Notes under the pieces: generated by a model
Database searches by the model: none
What the model was told of the DNA's origin: nothing
Seen by the model: the letters and a program-made list of their open reading frames with translations, nothing else
Program-made: the position numbers and the translations under genes
Shown: piece by piece, positions 25,501 to 38,900 of the stretch
How positions within the stretch are numbered: the stretch's first letter is position 1
How the letters are laid out: each line of letters opens with the position of its first letter
Source of the DNA: Acanthococcus lagerstroemiae
Lineage: Eukaryota > Arthropoda > Insecta > Hemiptera > Eriococcidae
Assembly (NCBI GenBank): GCA_031841125.1
Contig: CM063110.1
Location: forward strand, 11,411,626 to 11,475,625
DNA: 64,000 nt
Direction of reading: 5' to 3'

Positions 25501-26861
25501 AAGTTCCGACTCCACAAATCCTAATTTTGATAATTTTTAAGCATATAATAGCAGTATTCAGGTCATGATCGTGAACCCTTTTAGGATGGGAGCGAGCAAA
25601 AGGTAACCTAAAAATGAATTTAGCGCACTCAGAAATCATGAAAATCGATTTTTATACATTAAAAAAAAAATATATATATATTATTCTTATCGTGGACTAC
25701 AATTAGATCATATGCAAATGTATATTTTTATAGGTCATCTCTGTTCCCAAAAGTGATGAAAAATCCCTACAATTTGAGCCCCATTTCATTTTGCATATTT
25801 TACATTATTGGGAGTAAAAATGCATATTTTAAAATTTTTCGTGTTTTTTTCCAACATATTTTGCCAAATTCACAAAAATTGTCCAAAATACGGCTGCTCT
25901 GCGTTTCATCCTTGTTAAAAAAATCGACTCCTGTTAGAAAAGAAAAAAAATTGAAAAAAAAATTTCTAGCATAATTTTTTTGTGGTTTGAATATATTAGG
26001 GCAATGTAACAATATTCTTCATTTTAATACTAAATTTATTTATCAAATTAAGGATTTCTCGAGATGATTGTCCCTTTTTTTTTCGTTCTTGATATTTCAG
26101 TTTTATTCATTTCTTTCAGACGTTTCAGATTTTAGAATAAGATTTGAACAACAATTATGAATTGGGCTTTCAAAAAGTTATAAAATGATACCCATATTGA
26201 TTTTACATATGTATTTCTACATATCTCTAGGAAAAACTCATATTTTTGCCATATTTGGGATAAAAAAAGTCGCATATTTAATGCATATTGGTTTTGTTTT
26301 CTCCATATTATGCCACACTCCAAAACCATAATGATAGTTTTACCAAAATTCAAGTCGAGGAATTGAGCCTGACAATTTTTTCTTTGTAAAAATACGCTTA
26401 GGTAATCAATGGTATCCTAACGAGAACAATTTTTCTGAGTCAAATCGACATTTTTATTCAAACTCGACGCTTAGAATTTCCAAAGCAAAATTGGAATTTT
26501 TCTCATAAGAAATCCTATGTTAGACTTCAACCTAGGTGCGCCACTCTTAAATATTCTCTGATTCAAAAAAATGTAGGCCAGCGTGTTTTGACACCATTTG
26601 AACAGATTAACCCCTTGGAGCGCACCTTTGAAAAATCCTTTTTTTTTGGATCATCGTAGGCAGTCATCCACATGACTCGAATATTTCCTCCAAAATTCGA
26701 ATCAAGAGTTCTGATTTCGACTGTAATCGCAGACAGAGGCGAAATTTGTTTTCAATGGGGGGGGGGGGGGAAATTTGCCGACAAATTTTTTTTTTAAACT
26801 AAGAATTCGTCGACAAAATGGTTTAAAAGTTTGAAAATTTGCCGATTCTTTAATTGAAAAC

Positions 26862-26907
<46 letters not shown>

Positions 26908-29900
26908 CAAACGTTTTTAAAAAATTAAGAATTCAAATGAACAGTCTCAAAATATTCCGACTGCTAAATTATTGGGGGGTTTCACCTCCCACCTAGTTTC
27001 GTCCCTGCAAATGCAGATTGAAACCTCATCCTCTAAGCATTCACATTCGCGCACATGAGCATACCCTAGTCTGGGAGGGTAAGCTGGAAGGATGTTCATA
27101 GCGCGCTTGTCTCGGAATCCAGAGGTCCCGGGTTCGAGCCCACGTAGCAACTCGCTACATTTCGACCTCCGGTTTTTTGGCAAGAAAAGAAGAGGGCTAA
27201 GACAATCCTAACAATCTCCGTAACGTCTCTGAGGCAATACTCGAAAGGGCGGATTCCAGAGCTCGGGTTGAGAGCAAAAATGAAAAAGAGATAGCCCCGT
27301 GCAATCAATTCTCTCGATATGAACTATCGATAATCTTTTCTCGTTACCGCAGGCTTGGTGCTCGAGAACGAAGTCAGCGACGACGAATGTACCCGGCAAA
27401 TCAATCGCATTAATGATGACAACATGAACACCAAATTTGAATTTCCCCCTCCTCTGACCGGAAAATGGGTGTCCGAAAGGTAAGGTCTGAGTGCATTCAT
27501 CATTATACTTTTTCCTTCGCGCAAACTTTGTAATGTTTTAATAACGAAAAATCATTTTCAGATGCGAAACGAGACCCGGGTCGGTGTATCTCCTCCGCAG
27601 CTACACGTTCTATCCGAACAACAGCTTCCAGCTGGTTCAGTTTTTCTACAACGACGAGTCCTGCTCGTCCATCAAGTACACGATCGCGGCTCTCGGTTCG
27701 TACCGAATGAAATCTCGTCCTTCGTCGCCTTCGCCAAACAAACTGACCTACGATTTGACCAGGGTTACGATCGTGGTACATGATACGGACTTGCTTGGAA
27801 ATCTCTTGACCACTATCAAGAGCGAGTGCCCGGGTATGACAGATACCTACTGGAGGCCGTTGACCGAGTACGTTATCTACGCGTCGCAGCCGAGGAAAAA
27901 TCAAATTTCGCGAAACGTCGTCCCGTACAGCAATTTCGAAAGTCATAAATACGTGAAAACAACTCGTAAGTGATGACGAAAGCGCGAGCAAACGCTGATA
28001 ATCAAGCTGATCTTTGACATTATGTCCGCTACAGATAACTACACTGAGTACGTAAATTTACCCCCCTGATTACTTTGATTTCAGGTGCACAAGATAAGTC
28101 ATACTCGATGCAGTCGAATGTTGATTCGAAGTGCCTGCTGTCCATGTTGAAAGTCACTTTCGATGAACTGTTGGCGGTGCGGGTTCGGACTCGTTCGCTG
28201 GCGAATGGCTTCAGACACGACCTGCTGCTGGCCAAGGCACATCCGTATCAAGAGGGCAGGAAGCCTCTACAATCCACATTTCAGTTACCATTAGTTTTAG
28301 TTAACGAGGTGAGTAGACTTTTAGACGATGACAACTGAAAGGGAGTCTGTAGATAGTAGAGCTGCCAAAAAAGTGCTTTTATCGCTTCCTTAGATTTTCC
28401 AAAAAATTACTAGGGACTAGGGAGCTATGCCTTCTGACTGCTTCACGGACAACCCCCCCCCCCCGCGATACTTGCATGAATCGTGTCGACCCTCAGCTTG
28501 AAACCGCAGGTCTCTTTTCTATTTGGCTGTCTGCCTGCTTACCTACCAGCCTGTTTGCCTACGTAGGACCGGTTTTAGGTACTTTGCCGCCCTGGGCTGC
28601 AATATTCTTGCCGCCTTATTTTTTTACATTCCCCCGCCCCGCCTCCCACAAAACTTGGGTAACTATTTTTTAAGCTACAAATTTGGCCCTCTGGACTACA
28701 GCGCAGTCAGACTGTATGGTAAAATCGGCGCTGTACCTATATTAGGCTGATTCTTTGGTTTTCTGACAAGGTGCCTTGCCTGTATCTATTTTTCTATCTC
28801 TGACCCTGCAGTTAAAGGGACAACTTACTTAAAAAGCTGGATGTAGAGCTGAGCAAAGTCAACGAATGACAAAGTATACTCAGTTCATCTTCATTTTGAA
28901 ATAAAATATACTCCGTTCGCGTTGACTTAATTACTTTTTGGAACGGCTGGTTCGTTTTCACAGACAAAGTGAACTTCATTCCTGAATGTATTTTCAATCA
29001 GAATGGTGATCAAGGAGTAAAGAGAGACAGAAAGAGGAGAGGTAACATGAAGATATTTTCCCCATTCAGTTCACGTTCACGTCTGAGCAAAGTCCAGACA
29101 TCATGAACATATGCGATCTAATGTGAACAAATGGAAACAAACGCAAACAAACGTGAACACATGGAAATGAATATGAACAAATACATAGGAACCCGATCTG
29201 CGAATTTTTCAGAAAAAGTGCTCAAATGTGACATGATAATTTCAGCACTTTTTTGTACAATTTGTGACAATTAATTCCACCAATCAGAGACGAGAACGGG
29301 TTTTTGTCAGCCTGCTGCCACCAGTGTCACAACTGGGCAGTTTTTAATACCATTTGTGACAGAAATGTGCTCATTTGTGACAGAAATGTGCTCATTTGTG
29401 TCAATTAAAAAAATGTCACGTTTAAGCAGTTTTTTGCTTACTGGGCAGTTTTTAATGCCACTTGTGACAGAAATGTGCTCATTTGTGTCATTTTAATAAG
29501 TGTCACATTTACGCAGTTTTTTGCTCGCCTCTGCAGGCGCTGGTTATAGCCCCCGCTGCACCCTCAATTGTGAGCATCGCATAGGTATATTACATATATT
29601 ACAGAAATATATTTCTGCCATAAGAATAAATAAATACACGATACCGCAAAGCGAGTGTGGTAGGAGCGCGATAACAATGTAAATAATGTAGTCAATATTT
29701 ACAAAAAGCACGTAGAAAATGTATATTTTACATACATACAACAAAATAATAATTATAGATAGGTACTAAAAATAAAGTACAGGACTAAAAACAACCCCTG
29801 ACTAAGTTGTTCAACTTAATTGGACGCTATATTCAGCGTCGAGGAACCAACCAACATTTGTAAACAAAATGAGTTATTAGTATGTTGGAAAGAACGTAAA

Positions 29901-32900
29901 AAGTAGAATTTTTCAAAATTGGGCTGCCGATTCAAAAATGTGTACTCACATTGAAAAATGCTTATCAGTAAACGCTATGTCATATAGTTTCTACCAAAAT
30001 ATTGAGTTCTTATTTATATGCATTTTGGTTTTGGTTGATGTTGGAGCGCTCCTTCTCAGAATACAAACTGCCAGCAATTCCAAAATGCACGGATATTATT
30101 CTCTCAGCGCAGTGCAATCACAAAATACAGGTATCATGCAGCTATGTTGATTCCAGCTTATCTATCAGGTGAACAAGCGTAGATACTTATAAAGGATGTT
30201 ATTCTACAGAAAAATTCCGCCAGCAAAGATCATCCGGAGGAAGATTATTATATACTTATCCTGTGTATTTTTTCCTCTTTCAGCCTGTTCTGTTATTTGG
30301 AGAGCTTCATCGTCTATATACGATCGAGTATATTTTGAAATCACTGGTGAACAGCGTGAGGAACATACACGCGCTGTTTACCAGTGATTTTGAAATATAT
30401 ACTCGTATATATACTAAGAAGCTCCAAATAACAGAACAGACTGAAAGAGGAAAAATACACAGGATAATAATTATAATTAGGTAACTTACTCGTTTTCATT
30501 GTAGCCATGTATTTCATTCGCACACGTGGTGGTCAAGGAGCACAGCAACACACGAACGAAATATATTTAAATATAAAATCATAAATTATAAGTAGTCGTC
30601 AAATTTCAAATTAAAACACAGAAATGAGAGCACAATCACAATCCCAGTTAGTACAAGACAATATATGTTCAAAGTTGAATTTAAGTATAACGATTAATTA
30701 TTTAATTTCTAGGTTCTCTCAAATTGCCACAAATAAGCAGTTTTCTGCTTAAATATGACAACATAAACTGTCACACATAAGCATATTTGTGACACTTTAA
30801 TGTCACGGAGGCCGTGTGACATATTTCCAGTGATAAAAGGGGCGGATCTAAATATTTGCCACACTTTTACCACAAATTTGCGAAATTTACAGACTTGAGC
30901 ACTTTTTTTTGCCACAGATAGTGTCACAAGCTTAAAAACGCAGATCGGGAACAAACACGAATGAATGTGAACAAATGGAAACAAACTCGAATGAACGTGA
31001 ACAAATAAAAACAAATGTGAACAAACGCGAACAAATGGAAACGAACGTGAACGAATGTGGACAAATAGGAACAAACGCGACTGAACGTGAACAAACAGGA
31101 ACAAATGCGAATGAATGTGAACAAATGGAAACAAACGAAACTAAACGGGAACAAGCATCAGCAAATGCATACAAATGGATCTGAACACAAACGCACACAA
31201 ACGAACAAAAATGGTAGTGTTTGAAAAAATGCGACAACACGCTTGGTAGGTTATTAACCTCGATTTAAAAAAAAAAAAAGTGAGTAGAGTACATACCGTT
31301 CAAAACTCCAAATATTTTCCTTTTTCATCTATTCATTCAATCATTTTTGTGAGAGAAAAATTATCTACTAAGCAAGGAGAGGGAGAGGCAAACTTATCAA
31401 CTTTTTATGCATATTCTGAATTTTTCCTCCCGGTATTGCTTCCTGGATCCGTCAAAATAGCCTCACCTCAGTTAATAAAAAAGGGAGGTTTTACGAGTTA
31501 TGGGGGTTTGTTTTGCCGTACGGCTTTTTGAAATTTTTTCTAAGGACCTTCAATCAGTTTCCTACTGGTTTAGTTTGTTTATAGTCGTCAACTGGAACAA
31601 CCCAGTAACGTTGAGCAAACCAAATTTGTCACGGAAATGAAAAACGTATTTACATAATGACACTTGACTGGTCCCAGAAGATCTTCAAGGACAAATTGGG
31701 ATTTTCACGAGCAATAATTCACAAGACTGCTTTTACACATTGATACAGGGACTTTTGAAGTACCCAAGTTAAAGTCCCATTTTTGCAAAAATCACTCAGT
31801 AAGTTAACTAAGCCCTAGTTAATCAGCTCCACAATATAATCCTCCACTCCTGTCCGATCTAGGGTTCGAATTTGAGCGTCTTTTGTCACTCATTATTGTC
31901 GATGGTAGACCATAATCAGTCCATACTAACCCAACATCGAAGGATGGCAGCCAAATATCGATAGTAATCGAGTGAAAATCAGCTGATATCGAATGCTCGA
32001 ATCCAAATTCTAATCTGACCTCTTGTGGCTTTTCACGATCGTTTTTAACTTTTCTAGGCTCTTTATAGCTGTTTAGAGTAAGTTGAAATTTGCTTCTAAA
32101 TAGACAGGCATTATCAGTGTCATAGTATGCGACAGAGGGTGTCATCTCCTCCAAGGTTTGAAAAATTACAACTCGGAAAATTCTAGTACCTAGTCTGTAA
32201 AATTGGCACAGTGCGGACTTTTTTCTTTTTCCAACTAGTGGGCATTTTTACTGTCTACCCCCGAAAAAACTTGCTAGCAGGGATTAATCAGACGTTACGT
32301 TTGTTCCTTCGCAGACTTACAATTGCCACATTTGTAATACTGTCTCGCGCAGCACCAACATGTTCGTGAATCCACTGACAGCGAAACCAAGACTTCGACC
32401 ATTTCTAAATGGAGAGTGGATCAGCGACACCTGCGAAGAGAAATCCTGGCCCACGCTGCAGACCAGTAGCGGCTTTGGCACCATCGACGAGCGACCTACG
32501 CAGATCTTCGCGATGAGGAGCTTCCGAGTCAACGAGTATTCGCAGCAGTGGGAGTTGGAAACCAAATATTACTCGAACTACCTTTGCAAATCTCCAATCA
32601 TGGTTCACCAGGCCCAAGGCCAGTACTATTACCAAGGCACATTTTCGAACAGGGTCGGCGGAGCCGTTGACATTGATTTCCGAATCGACAAGTCGTACTT
32701 ACTTATCCTAAAAGAATCTGGTCGAGAATGGGTGCAGCCGATGTGTTATCCAGATTATTGGCAGGTATGTTAAATATTTTGTTATCCACACATATACGAG
32801 TCCAGAATTCGTGTAAAATTGAAGAGAAAAATATTCTCTTAAAAAATTTAATTATATAAATTATTCTAAAAAAAAAAAAAAAAAAAAATTATTTAATTTA

Positions 32901-35900
32901 ATTAAATAAAATAAATCAAAAAATAAATCTTTTAAATAAAATATTCTTATAAAAAATATTCCTATAGTAATTAAAATACATAAAAATATTTAAAAAAATC
33001 ATAGCCGGCGAAAAGGCCCATTCAAAAACAACCTAAAACGTCAGATTTTCAACAGCTGTGTGCTACCAACCCGAACTTACGGTTCTTAAACTTGGGCCTC
33101 TTACAAAAAAGCAAAAAATAAAAACTGTTCAAAATAATACGGAGATCCATTCTCGGTTTGAAAATAGGGGATAAAGAACTCTTAAAGCAAATCAAAACTA
33201 AATTATCTAGTAACTTCGATGCAGTCAGTGTGATAAGAAAGGGAAAATGGGACTGAGCTGACCACGTCGCTAGAATGAGCCCCCAGAGGTGGACGCATAA
33301 ACTCATTTTTTGGCAATCAGAGGATAAAAGGAGAAATGGCGAACAAAAAGTTCATTGGGGAGACGACATTGTTAAATTCTTGAAAAATTCCCATTACCAC
33401 CGAGTGGCATGGAAGAAACAAGAATGGCTCAGATTGAGAGAGGCCTTCGGAGAGCGACGAGAGCTAGTTCGGTTATTAAATCTTTTTTTAATTAGAATTA
33501 AGCACGATGCAAACTTAATGTTAAGTGCGACTCAGACCACATCACTCCTGTTGTTATCTAAGGATTATTGATTGAGTGCTGGCGAAAGAAAAAGAAGTCA
33601 GCTGAAAATTGACGATGTCATTTGAAAAGGGGCCAGGGACGACAATGGGGAGGGGGCACGGGGGCAGCCTGTCCCCTTTCCCAAGCGTCTGTGGAGTCGA
33701 AAAATTTTAGTAGATGGATCAAAAGTTGGAAAAATTCAACAGGTCGAAAGTTTTTGTTTTTTTTTAGTTTAGATACCTGGGAATTTTGACTGAAGTCAGC
33801 TGGATCAAAAGTTGAAAATATCCAAGTTGGGAATTTAATAATTTTTGCCCCTCCAAAAAAAACTCTTCGCTACGTCCCTGAAAAGGGCATATATCTGGTA
33901 TATGTTCTTTCAAAGGCCACCTCAGATTCTGATTCTCCGTATTTCGAACTATCATGTACTCTAAAATCACTTTGTATGAACTCATAGTTGTTTGGCAATC
34001 GTGAGCAAAAGATCGTAAACCAATAAAAATCCGATCAAAATTTTCACATTTCGTGGACTTTTGTGTTTGAGCGACTTTCAGGCCGGTTTTGTTTGCTTAT
34101 TACGCCATTTTCAGATGTTTCACGCACTTTTCGATAGATTTCGCTGCCATTCAATCTTTTCGTCCTCACACAGGATAACCGAGTGAAACACGCAATTGGA
34201 CACAAGCACCACCGGCACTTCCATCTTCCTACTACTGCCGCTCGCATTGTCTTGCCCTTACCGGCATGAAATTTGGCAAGTGTTTCCACACACCCCTACA
34301 CTATTTTTGACCCAAATTTCCCGTTGATCCGATAATACAACGCGAATAACGATTAAATAGCGAACCTTGCCTATTGAGTGCCCCTCGTAATATGTTTATC
34401 TTCCTTTCATCCTTTCTTATTAACTTATTTTTATTCTTAGAACCATCGGCGTTCTTATCATTATATTAAATGCGTATCTTAAATTTGTGCACCATTCTTC
34501 ACATTACACCTCACATTCAATACACCCAATGCTGTGTGTCATTTCAAAAAGGACATATAACTTCCCAACTTTAAACAGCTGTAGAAAATAATCAAGTTGT
34601 GGTACATCAAGAAATTCAATTGAGTTACACTCCCAGATATAAAAAATTCTCCACACAACTCCCACTATAACTACTTTTTATTTCATTTCCAAACTTCAAA
34701 CCTATTTTTGACAATTTTGCAGTTTTTTTATAAACCCTTTTTCGAATGACATCGTCAATTACAACGAAATATGTCGCCCTCTTTCGCTCCGGGAACTTCC
34801 AGTATATTATGTCAAGTTCACATCTACTTCAACATGTCTTCATATTTTCAACTTTTTTAGTATTCTCAACACAGGGGTGGATACACACGGAGGACACCAA
34901 AAATAGCATTAAACTTAATGATAAAATAACGCGAACAAAACGTAAACGAAATAAATTTGAGATCCAAGAACGTAATGAAATTTATTTCGTTCTCCATCAC
35001 TGCTAGCAAAAGTTTAGTTTTATATTCAAATTTTGCTTAGCAAGATACCAAAGTTTGGGAAGATTCAGATTCTATTTCAGACTTCTCCAGGCTTGATTAG
35101 AAATCATCAAAGCTGTATAGAACTGTTATTTAAGGCCATTCAACACTTCTTCAAAATTTTTGCAACAATATCTTAGACTATTTCTAAATCTGGCACTCTT
35201 ATTTAAAACTCTTCAATATTCTCAGTACTTTGAAACCACTTTAGAACTAAATGAGATTTCTTTTGAGACTTCTAGACATCTATATGCTGAGACCCATTTA
35301 CTATTGTTTCAGATGTGATAGGACTCTTCTAAAATTAAGACTTTTCCAAACAGATAGAAGATTTTTTAAGGATTGTGTAGACTTATCACTGGGCTAACCG
35401 CTGCTGACTTTACATACGAGTGTTGAGGGCATAATCTATGATTGAATACAAGCTACCGAACTTACGAGTACTACCTACGAATAATCGTAAAGTACAAACC
35501 CACAGCGACCACTCAACTCTCCATTTAGAGATCATCAAACGGAATTCTTACCTAAAACAAATGAAAATAAAAAGTTGATTAGGTAAATATACTTACGCAT
35601 TTTATAAATTAGACATAGAGGAACGGGTGCTGGCAGATTGACATAAACGCAGAAGGTAGCACAGAATAATTAACTAATAATAATTAATGCATCAACAAAG
35701 TTTCAAATATATCTACATCAGTTCGGAAATTCTTTACAAAAACTCAAACCGAACAGGGTCAAACAGTTCAGGAAATACAAGAGAAGTAACAGATACAAAT
35801 AAGAAGCAAAATCAACAAAAATCTACAATTGTGGAAGTATGTTACAAAATAAAAATAAGGTCATGCAAGAGTCTTACAAATTTTTGTTTTTCATTTTGAA

Positions 35901-38900
35901 CTAGCACTCTTAATAGCCTTTAAATACTATGAGGGAAGCCCAATTTTACACTTTTGATAATTACCATTTGAAAAATAATATTTACATCATTCGTAGATCA
36001 ACTTTGTAGGCTAATTCTGAATCTGTCCTGAAATGTATACTGGGCCCTCTTTCACCTTGAAAATGACGGTTGAAAGGCCAAACATGACAAAATTCAAATT
36101 CAACATAATTATTAAGAAAAGGAAACCGTATTTAAGACAACCCCGTATCCATTGGGGGGGGAGGAGCTAGGGCTGAGCCCCCTCTAAAGGTATCTTGAGC
36201 CCCCTATGCAAAGATACCACCATTAAAAAACCATCATTACGCTGAACGAGAAAGAAAGAAGGGATGAAGAGAATTAATATCACAGAAACATTTTAAAATT
36301 TAGAACAAAAACTTGGTTAACCAATTTGGGACTCTTGGATAGGGAATGGAATTTCGAAAAAAGGAGTTTTTAAAGGCTCGAAACTGCTCATTTTTGCATA
36401 TTTTAAATTCAATTTCGGGTGCCTTGGTGGTAATTCGTCCCCTTCGCCTCCTCTTGGCTACACCACTGCCTCGTGGAAATCTTCACATAATATACTAAAT
36501 GTATCCTCAAGCCCCCTTTCCCCCCGTAAACAGTCATCACCCTCGATTGCAGACGGCAACGGGCCAGATTTGAAATTAAATTTTTGAATTGAGACAAAAA
36601 CCATATTTCATTCAAGTTTCAGCATTATTAGCAAACAGAAGGCAATACGAAGGTTGTTCGCTTATTTGGATAAAAAATAAGGTTTCACGAAACACGGCAA
36701 ATTAAGAAATAAAGAAGGTGGAGAGAGGTGGGCGTAACTACTCATCAAACTTCTTTGTGCCTAGGTGCCTACCCATGATAGATTATGTGCTACACCCAGG
36801 AAAATGAAAAATCAAGTCCCATGTGGGTAAACAAGCCTAGAGAGTCAAGGGGTGCAAGTACAATGAATTGATTAAGTTGGACGAAATTTTTTCAAATCAG
36901 GAAGTATAAGTGCAGCCTTGACACTAATATTGCTATTGGAGATTGATCGGGGGTGGGGGATGAGCTACAGCTTAAGGCAAAGACAGTTCATATTACATTT
37001 AAATACCTATGTATGCATAATTTCTACGCAACCGGCAGACATGAGGAATTCAAGTACATTGCATTGAATGCTGAAATTTAAGCTCAGTTTACTCAAAATT
37101 GCTATGGCGTTACCAGTATCCCTTTTGCCTTTCACTCGCCTCAGCTGCGATGGTAACTAAATCCTACTGAAGCATTTTCAAGAGAAAATGGGCTATTTCT
37201 CACTTGCCGGTTTGGAGGAATATTAAGTGTCCAGTTATTTGCGTTGATACAAACAATTTCGTGTACGCTTGCTCTCATTCTCATAATTCACTTTACTGAA
37301 ACCGGGGGAGGGGGAGAGGCAATAGCCTACTCTAACGCCACTATAAGCAAGTATTGAAAAGTTTTGAACGAGTCTTCATAATCTTCAATTAATCTCGAAA
37401 AGTCTTGAGAACTCTCAGGTAATCCTCTAAAAAGTTTTCATCAAGTCTTGAAGAGCCCTAATCAAGTCTGAAAGCGTCTTAACAAGTCTTCAGCAAGTCT
37501 AGAAAAGTTAAAAAAAGACGTAAACGAGTTTTGAATAGATTCAGAAAAGCCTTAAAGAGTCTCAAACAAGTCTGGTAAAGTCTTAAAAAGTTATACATGA
37601 GCATTGAAGACCGTATTATCGTCTTATATAAATCTTATAAAAGGTTCCTAAATAGGTATAGAAGCCATACAAGAATTCCAAAAAGGCTTGATCATATCTT
37701 AACTACCATATAAATTTGTCTAAAATTTCCAAATTGTGGCAGCTAGTGTCGGGGGGAGGGGGAGTGAAATTTGAATAACTGAACAAATCCAATATGGTTA
37801 AAATTTTCCAGATTATGCCAGGTCACCGAATTCATTTTTGATGTTAGATCTACGTGTATGTTAGGTTCGGAACTGAAATACCATATAAGGGGAAAGGGGA
37901 CAAAGTTGAAATGAAATATGATATAGATACAGTGGCATTGGGGTTAACCCCCGCCCCTCTCAAGGTAAAAAAAAGACTAGTATTTGAGTAATTACCTCCA
38001 TCTTTCTAAACTTTCTAAAACTATATTGACAACATTAATCAGCGGTACCAAAATTCCACCAAAATGACCCCCCCCCCCCCCAAAAAAAAACAACAAACAA
38101 ACAAAAAAACTGAGAACTAGCTATGCCTCTGTATAGATATAGAGGTTTCGGAAATCGCTGGGTACGATTTTGAAATTAATTCATTAAAAATCTCAGAATG
38201 ATCCTTGATCCGGAATAGTCAAAGAGTCAGTTGTACGCGAGTTTTACCCAGTCTTAAAAAAGTTATAGAACGCTTCAAAGAGTTCGAAGCAAGTCTAGGA
38301 ATGTCTCAGTTTCTTAAACTAGCGTTGAAGAGTCTTAGGCAGTCTTTTAGCATGGTTCTCTTCCAAAGTGAAAAATTTAATTGAAAGGTATAGGTATCGT
38401 GATCAATTATGAAAATCGCAATATTGAAAGGCATATAACCGATCCAAATATACAATGGGAGAAGGAACGAGTGCAACCAAGAGGGAATCCTCCCCCCCCC
38501 CCCACAAAAAAATCGAAATTTTTTCATAATTAATTTACGAAAATAGGCAGATACTAAATCAGGTAGGTACCAAACCGAGTTTTCACCCCTGCCCAAGTTT
38601 TTTTCCCAATTCTAGCCTACACCAAAAAAAGTTCTGGTTGCGCCCCTGGGAGGAGGGTAAAAACTATTCATATCTTGTACACTCTGAATAGCTTTTTTCC
38701 AGGATTGCAACGTGGTTCCGCCACTGTCTCCATGCCGGCTCATGAGTCCAGAAATTTCTAACCCTCTGTATGCGAGCGTGCTTTCAAATATAGGCGGACC
38801 GACGACCGCCATTACAAAATTAGTTCAACACCGAGTCCAGCGTAATATCCGACTACAAATTCGGAGTGGTCAGTCTCCCCTCGCTCATAAATCTCCTACG

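Larger units (their letters stand above)
7567..27352 (+). other. APCDD1 intron 1 (19.8 kb)
   Basis: It is bordered by GTGAGT and CCGCAG, and I see no coding exon inside. Besides the elements listed separately it holds CTGT/CAGA-rich degenerate repeats (11560-11830, 12530-12600, 19735-19840, 20265-20330) and long AT-rich, weakly repetitive stretches (17.5-18.8 kb, 21.3-23.4 kb) with recurring phrases such as AAATGAATTCAG. Two further AGTCT-like stretches lie at 23395-23580 and 23730-23800. A comparatively unique stretch lies at 14500-14720. Confidence 0.8.
29192..30949. mobile_element. 1.76-kb TIR element inserted in a minisatellite
   Basis: It begins CCCGATCTGCG and ends CGCAGATCGGG, a perfect 11-bp inverted repeat. 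Both sides are the same GAACAAA minisatellite. If the element starts one base in, the flanks give a 4-bp GAAC duplication, although GAAC is common in the host array. Subterminal TTTGTGACAGAAATGTGCTC-type repeats fill 29215-29520, with TGTCAC words at the right end. There is no transposase reading frame. Confidence 0.72.
28309..32314 (+). other. APCDD1 intron 4 (4.0 kb)
   Basis: It is bordered by GTGAGT and TTCGCAG. It contains a 13-C run at 28449, a CTGCCTGC-rich stretch near 28530, and the split minisatellite with its inserted element. Sequence at 31303-31470 resembles 285-440. I see no exon in it. Confidence 0.8.

Noticed and set aside
25640..26380. AT-rich frames with TGCATATTT words
   Set aside because: They come from a low-complexity AT-rich repeat. 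No transposase or other motif could be found.
27562..27991. Minus-strand 162-codon frame opposite APCDD1 exon 3
   Set aside because: It is an antisense shadow of a strongly conserved coding exon.
30709..31240. Several overlapping minus-strand frames rich in Phe, Val, His and Ser
   Set aside because: They are an artefact of the 12-bp GAACAAA minisatellite, whose unit length keeps frames open. The composition matches no protein.
31819..32154. 111-codon minus-strand frame in intron 4
   Set aside because: No family resemblance, and it lies antisense inside an intron. Chance is the simplest explanation.
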